Below are positions 6,006 to 7,568 of a stretch of DNA of 7,568 nucleotides, piece by piece. How positions within the stretch are numbered: position 1 is the stretch's first letter; every line of letters starts with the position of its first letter. The notes under the pieces were generated by a model that saw only the letters and a list, made by a program, of their open reading frames with translations, did not search any database and was not told where the DNA came from. Both the position numbers and the translations under genes were made by a program. This DNA comes from Lachnospiraceae bacterium (GTDB taxonomy: Bacteria > Bacillota > Clostridia > Lachnospirales > Lachnospiraceae), in the NCBI GenBank assembly GCA_017958585.1, contig JAGDCK010000131.1:1-7568 (forward strand), in the 5' to 3' direction.

Positions 6006-7333
6006 AGGAAGGACTTAAAATTGTTACCATAGGCGGTGGATCAAGCTACACCCCGGAACTGATAGAAGGCTTTATAAACAGATATGACAAACTTCCTGTC
6101 AGGGAATTATGGCTTGTGGACATCGAGGAGGGAAGGCAAAAACTCGAGATCACCGCGGGGCTTGCCAGGCGAATGATAGAACATGCAAATGTCCCCATAA
6201 AACTTTTCACATCCCTTGACAGAAGAGAGGCTCTTAAAGATGCGGATTTTGTCACCACCCAGATGAGAGTGGGTCAGATCGAGGCAAGGATTAAGGACGA
6301 GAGGATCCCCATAAGCCACGGGCTTTTGGGTCAGGAGACAAACGGAGCGGGTGGATTGTTTAAAGGTCTCAGGACGATCCCCGTAATACTTGATATCTGC
6401 AGGGATATGGAGGAACTGTGCCCGGATGCATGGCTCATCAACTTTACGAATCCTGTGGGAATGGTGACTGAGGCCGTATTTCGCTACGGCGCCCACAAAA
6501 AGACCATCGGCCTTTGCAATGTGCCAATAGGGATGGAACGAGGCGCCATGGACATATTAAAGGCCAAAAAAGAAGATATCTTTATGACCTTTGCAGGGTT
6601 AAACCATATGGTCTTTGCAAACCATGTGTTCCTTAAGGGAAAAGAAGTGACGGAGCGCGTCATCGAAGGCTGGGGAACTCAGAGTATGAAAAACATAAAA
6701 GCCCTGGAGTGGAGCAGTGATTTTTTAAAAACTCTCGGGGTGGTGCCATGCCCTTATCACAGATACTATTACATGTCTGTCGAAAACCTGAAGGAAGAGC
6801 TCAGAAAATATGAGGAGCATGGGACAAGGGCCGAGGAGGTAAAAAAACTGGAGGCGGAGCTTTTTGAGATTTACAAGGACAAAGACCTTGCCACAAAGCC
6901 AAAACAGCTTGAGCAAAGAGGCGGCGCATATTACTCTGATGCAGCCTGCAACCTGATCTGCTCCATATACAATGACACCAGAGACATACAGGTGGTGGAC
7001 ACCTATAACCACGGAGCAATAGATTTCCTGGAAAAAGACGCCGCCGTTGAGATAAGCTGTGTCATCACCAAAAACGGTCCCGTGCCCCTGGCGGTGGGAG
7101 ACCTTCCCGACACTGTTAAGGGACTTGTAAGCCAGATAAAATCCTTTGAGATTGCAGGGGCAAAGGCAGCAGTCACAGGTGATTACAACGATGCCCTTAC
7201 CGCCATGATCATAAATCCCCTGGTGGCTTCCCAAAGCAGTGCCATCGAGGTCCTCAATGAACTGCTTTTGGCTCACGAAAAATATCTGCCACAGTTCAGC
7301 AAAGCAGTTTCTATACTTCGTTCAAATAGTTAG
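6002..7333 (+). CDS. Glycoside hydrolase family 4, probable 6-phospho-beta-glucosidase
   Basis: The 443-residue length is normal for GH4. The N-terminal Rossmann motif is IVTIGGGSSYTPELIEGF (7-24), with Asp40 following in LWLVD. Other family motifs are QETNGAGGLFKGLRTIP (111-127), INFTNPVG (146-153), GLCNVPIG (170-177) with the metal-ligand Cys172, and GLNHMVF (199-205) with His202. The tyrosine-rich PCPYHRYYYM (249-258) probably supplies the catalytic tyrosine. CN(V/I)P after the Rossmann part favours 6-phospho-beta-glucosidases (LicH/CelF/BglT type) over the alpha-glucosidase and alpha-galactosidase branches, which usually have CHS here. The family uses NAD and a divalent metal in an oxidation-elimination mechanism. 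The ATG at 6002 overlaps the kinase stop, with AGGTG (5989-5993) 8 nt upstream, so the two genes are translationally coupled. The last 20 codons recur almost exactly, in inverted orientation, at the right edge of the window. Confidence 0.92.
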   Translation: MKEGLKIVTIGGGSSYTPELIEGFINRYDKLPVRELWLVDIEEGRQKLEITAGLARRMIEHANVPIKLFTSLDRREALKDADFVTTQMRVGQIEARIKDERIPISHGLLGQETNGAGGLFKGLRTIPVILDICRDMEELCPDAWLINFTNPVGMVTEAVFRYGAHKKTIGLCNVPIGMERGAMDILKAKKEDIFMTFAGLNHMVFANHVFLKGKEVTERVIEGWGTQSMKNIKALEWSSDFLKTLGVVPCPYHRYYYMSVENLKEELRKYEEHGTRAEEVKKLEAELFEIYKDKDLATKPKQLEQRGGAYYSDAACNLICSIYNDTRDIQVVDTYNHGAIDFLEKDAAVEISCVITKNGPVPLAVGDLPDTVKGLVSQIKSFEIAGAKAAVTGDYNDALTAMIINPLVASQSSAIEVLNELLLAHEKYLPQFSKAVSILRSNS

Positions 7334-7353
7334 ACGATCGAAAAAATGCTTTG
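7269..7353 (+). repeat. Left arm of large inverted repeat (GH4 3' end plus 20 nt)
   Basis: These 85 bases are the reverse complement of 7484-7568 at 83 positions. They cover the last 20 codons of the GH4 gene, its stop, and the first 20 nt after it. The two differences (7273 versus 7564, 7291 versus 7546) are in third codon positions of Ala424 and Pro430 and are synonymous. Confidence 0.95.
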
Positions 7354-7496
7354 CGCACGTTATACAGTTCCAACGCAGGCACGCTCTCGCTGCTTGTCGC
7401 ACGCAGCGGTACTAAATTCGCATAAATGCTCATTAAGTGCCGGCGGCTCCAAAGCGCCTGCTTTTGAAACTGTATAACATACACAAAGCATTTTTT
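7341..7496. terminator. Probable bidirectional intrinsic terminator for convergent genes
   Basis: The segment opens with AAAAAA (7341-7346) and closes with TTTTTT (7491-7496), with a long stem between them. On either strand a transcript would meet a long GC-containing stem followed by six U residues, the layout of a bidirectional rho-independent terminator. The plus transcript of GH4 stops at 7333, eight bases before it. The minus transcript of the convergent copy has the mirrored arrangement, with its stop at 7504. The structure is much larger than an ordinary terminator, so termination may not be its only role. Confidence 0.55.
7359..7478. repeat. About 120-nt quasi-palindromic element (REP/MITE-like or structured RNA)
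   Basis: The element is bounded by GTTATACAGTT (7359-7369) and AACTGTATAAC (7468-7478), perfect 11-bp inverted ends. The stem continues through 7370-7373/7464-7467 with one mismatch, then after a small internal loop through GCAGGC (7375-7380) and GCCTGC (7456-7461). The 75-nt interior is not mirror-symmetric. It contains a hairpin CGCTGC (7388-7393) with GCAGCG (7403-7408) and a smaller GC-rich hairpin around 7442-7458 that competes with the main stem. It has no start codon with ribosome site and no useful open frame. No transposase is nearby, so if mobile it would be non-autonomous. I could not assign it to a named RNA family. Confidence 0.6.
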
Positions 7497-7568
7497 CGAT
7501 CGTCTAACTATTTGAACGAAGTATAGAAACTGCTTTGCTGAACTGCGGCAGATATTTTTCGTGGGCCA
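7484..7568 (-). repeat. Right arm of large inverted repeat
   Basis: This is the mirror of 7269-7353 about an axis at 7418.5, identical at 83 of 85 positions. It reaches the window edge, so its true outer boundary is unknown and it probably extends further. Confidence 0.95.
7504..7568 (-). CDS. C-terminal end of a second, convergent GH4 gene or 3' fragment (partial)
   Basis: Read on the minus strand, the right edge encodes AHEKYLPQFSKAVSILRSNS followed by TAG at 7506-7504, preceded by the last two bases of another codon. The 20 residues are identical to residues 424-443 of the GH4 protein ending at 7333. The only DNA differences are GCC for GCT and CCG for CCA, both silent. Silent-only change suggests selection on a translated copy, but 20 codons are too few to prove it. 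It could be a full paralogue facing the first, a truncated remnant, or an assembly fold-back between two strains. The convergent stops are 170 nt apart. Confidence 0.6.
   Translation of the reverse strand, partial: AHEKYLPQFSKAVSILRSNS

Noticed and set aside
6725..7276. 183-codon minus-strand open frame inside the GH4 gene
   Set aside because: It is entirely antisense to conserved GH4 sequence, with no initiation signals or family resemblance.
7359..7478. CRISPR array or attachment site
   Set aside because: There are no regularly spaced direct repeats, and no integrase or tRNA is nearby. The symmetry is inverted and fits a single stem structure.
7269..7568. Inverted repeat as ends of an insertion sequence
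   Set aside because: The space between the arms (130 nt) cannot encode a transposase, and the arms are the 3' end of a metabolic gene, not typical IS termini. A non-autonomous element remains possible only for the inner 7359-7478 unit.

Overview
The window looks like chromosomal DNA of a Gram-positive anaerobe of the Clostridia, most likely a Lachnospiraceae relative (Butyrivibrio/Roseburia-like). This is inferred from the intermediate base composition, the strong GGAGG-type ribosome binding sites, the lipoprotein binding protein, the YesN-type membrane-anchored AraC regulator and the LplB/LplC-type permeases. It is a carbohydrate-uptake and catabolism locus, not a phage or defence island.

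Layout: (1) 1-505, minus strand: the N-terminal part of a lipoprotein solute-binding protein, running off the left edge. (2) 506-743: a divergent control region with two candidate promoters, a perfect 17-bp palindrome over one of them, and repeated TCTCAAAAA motifs. (3) 744-3026, plus: a 760-residue transmembrane AraC/YesN regulator. (4) 3027-3158: a second intergenic region with a weak candidate promoter and an inverted repeat. (5) 3159-5063: two CUT1 sugar ABC permeases. (6) 5064-5123: an intercistronic hairpin. (7) 5124-7333: a ROK sugar kinase overlapping by 4 nt a family 4 glycoside hydrolase (GH4). (8) 7334-7568: a structured palindromic repeat flanked by a mirror-image copy of the 3' end of the GH4 gene.

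Working model (inference): a beta-glucoside or short beta-glucan oligosaccharide is bound by the lipoprotein and imported by the two permeases, powered by a shared MsmX-type ATPase encoded elsewhere. The ROK enzyme phosphorylates it in the cytoplasm and the NAD/metal-dependent GH4 enzyme cleaves the 6-phospho-beta-glucoside. This replaces the usual PTS entry with ABC import followed by intracellular phosphorylation. The membrane AraC protein probably senses the sugar, or the loaded binding protein, outside the cell.

The most unusual part is the right end. The last 85 bases are the reverse complement of 7269-7353 with only two differences, both synonymous in the GH4 reading frame. A second, convergent GH4 gene (or 3' fragment) therefore begins at the right edge. 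The symmetry axis falls inside a roughly 120-nt quasi-palindromic element that can also act as a bidirectional terminator. No transposase, CRISPR array, tRNA or rRNA was seen.
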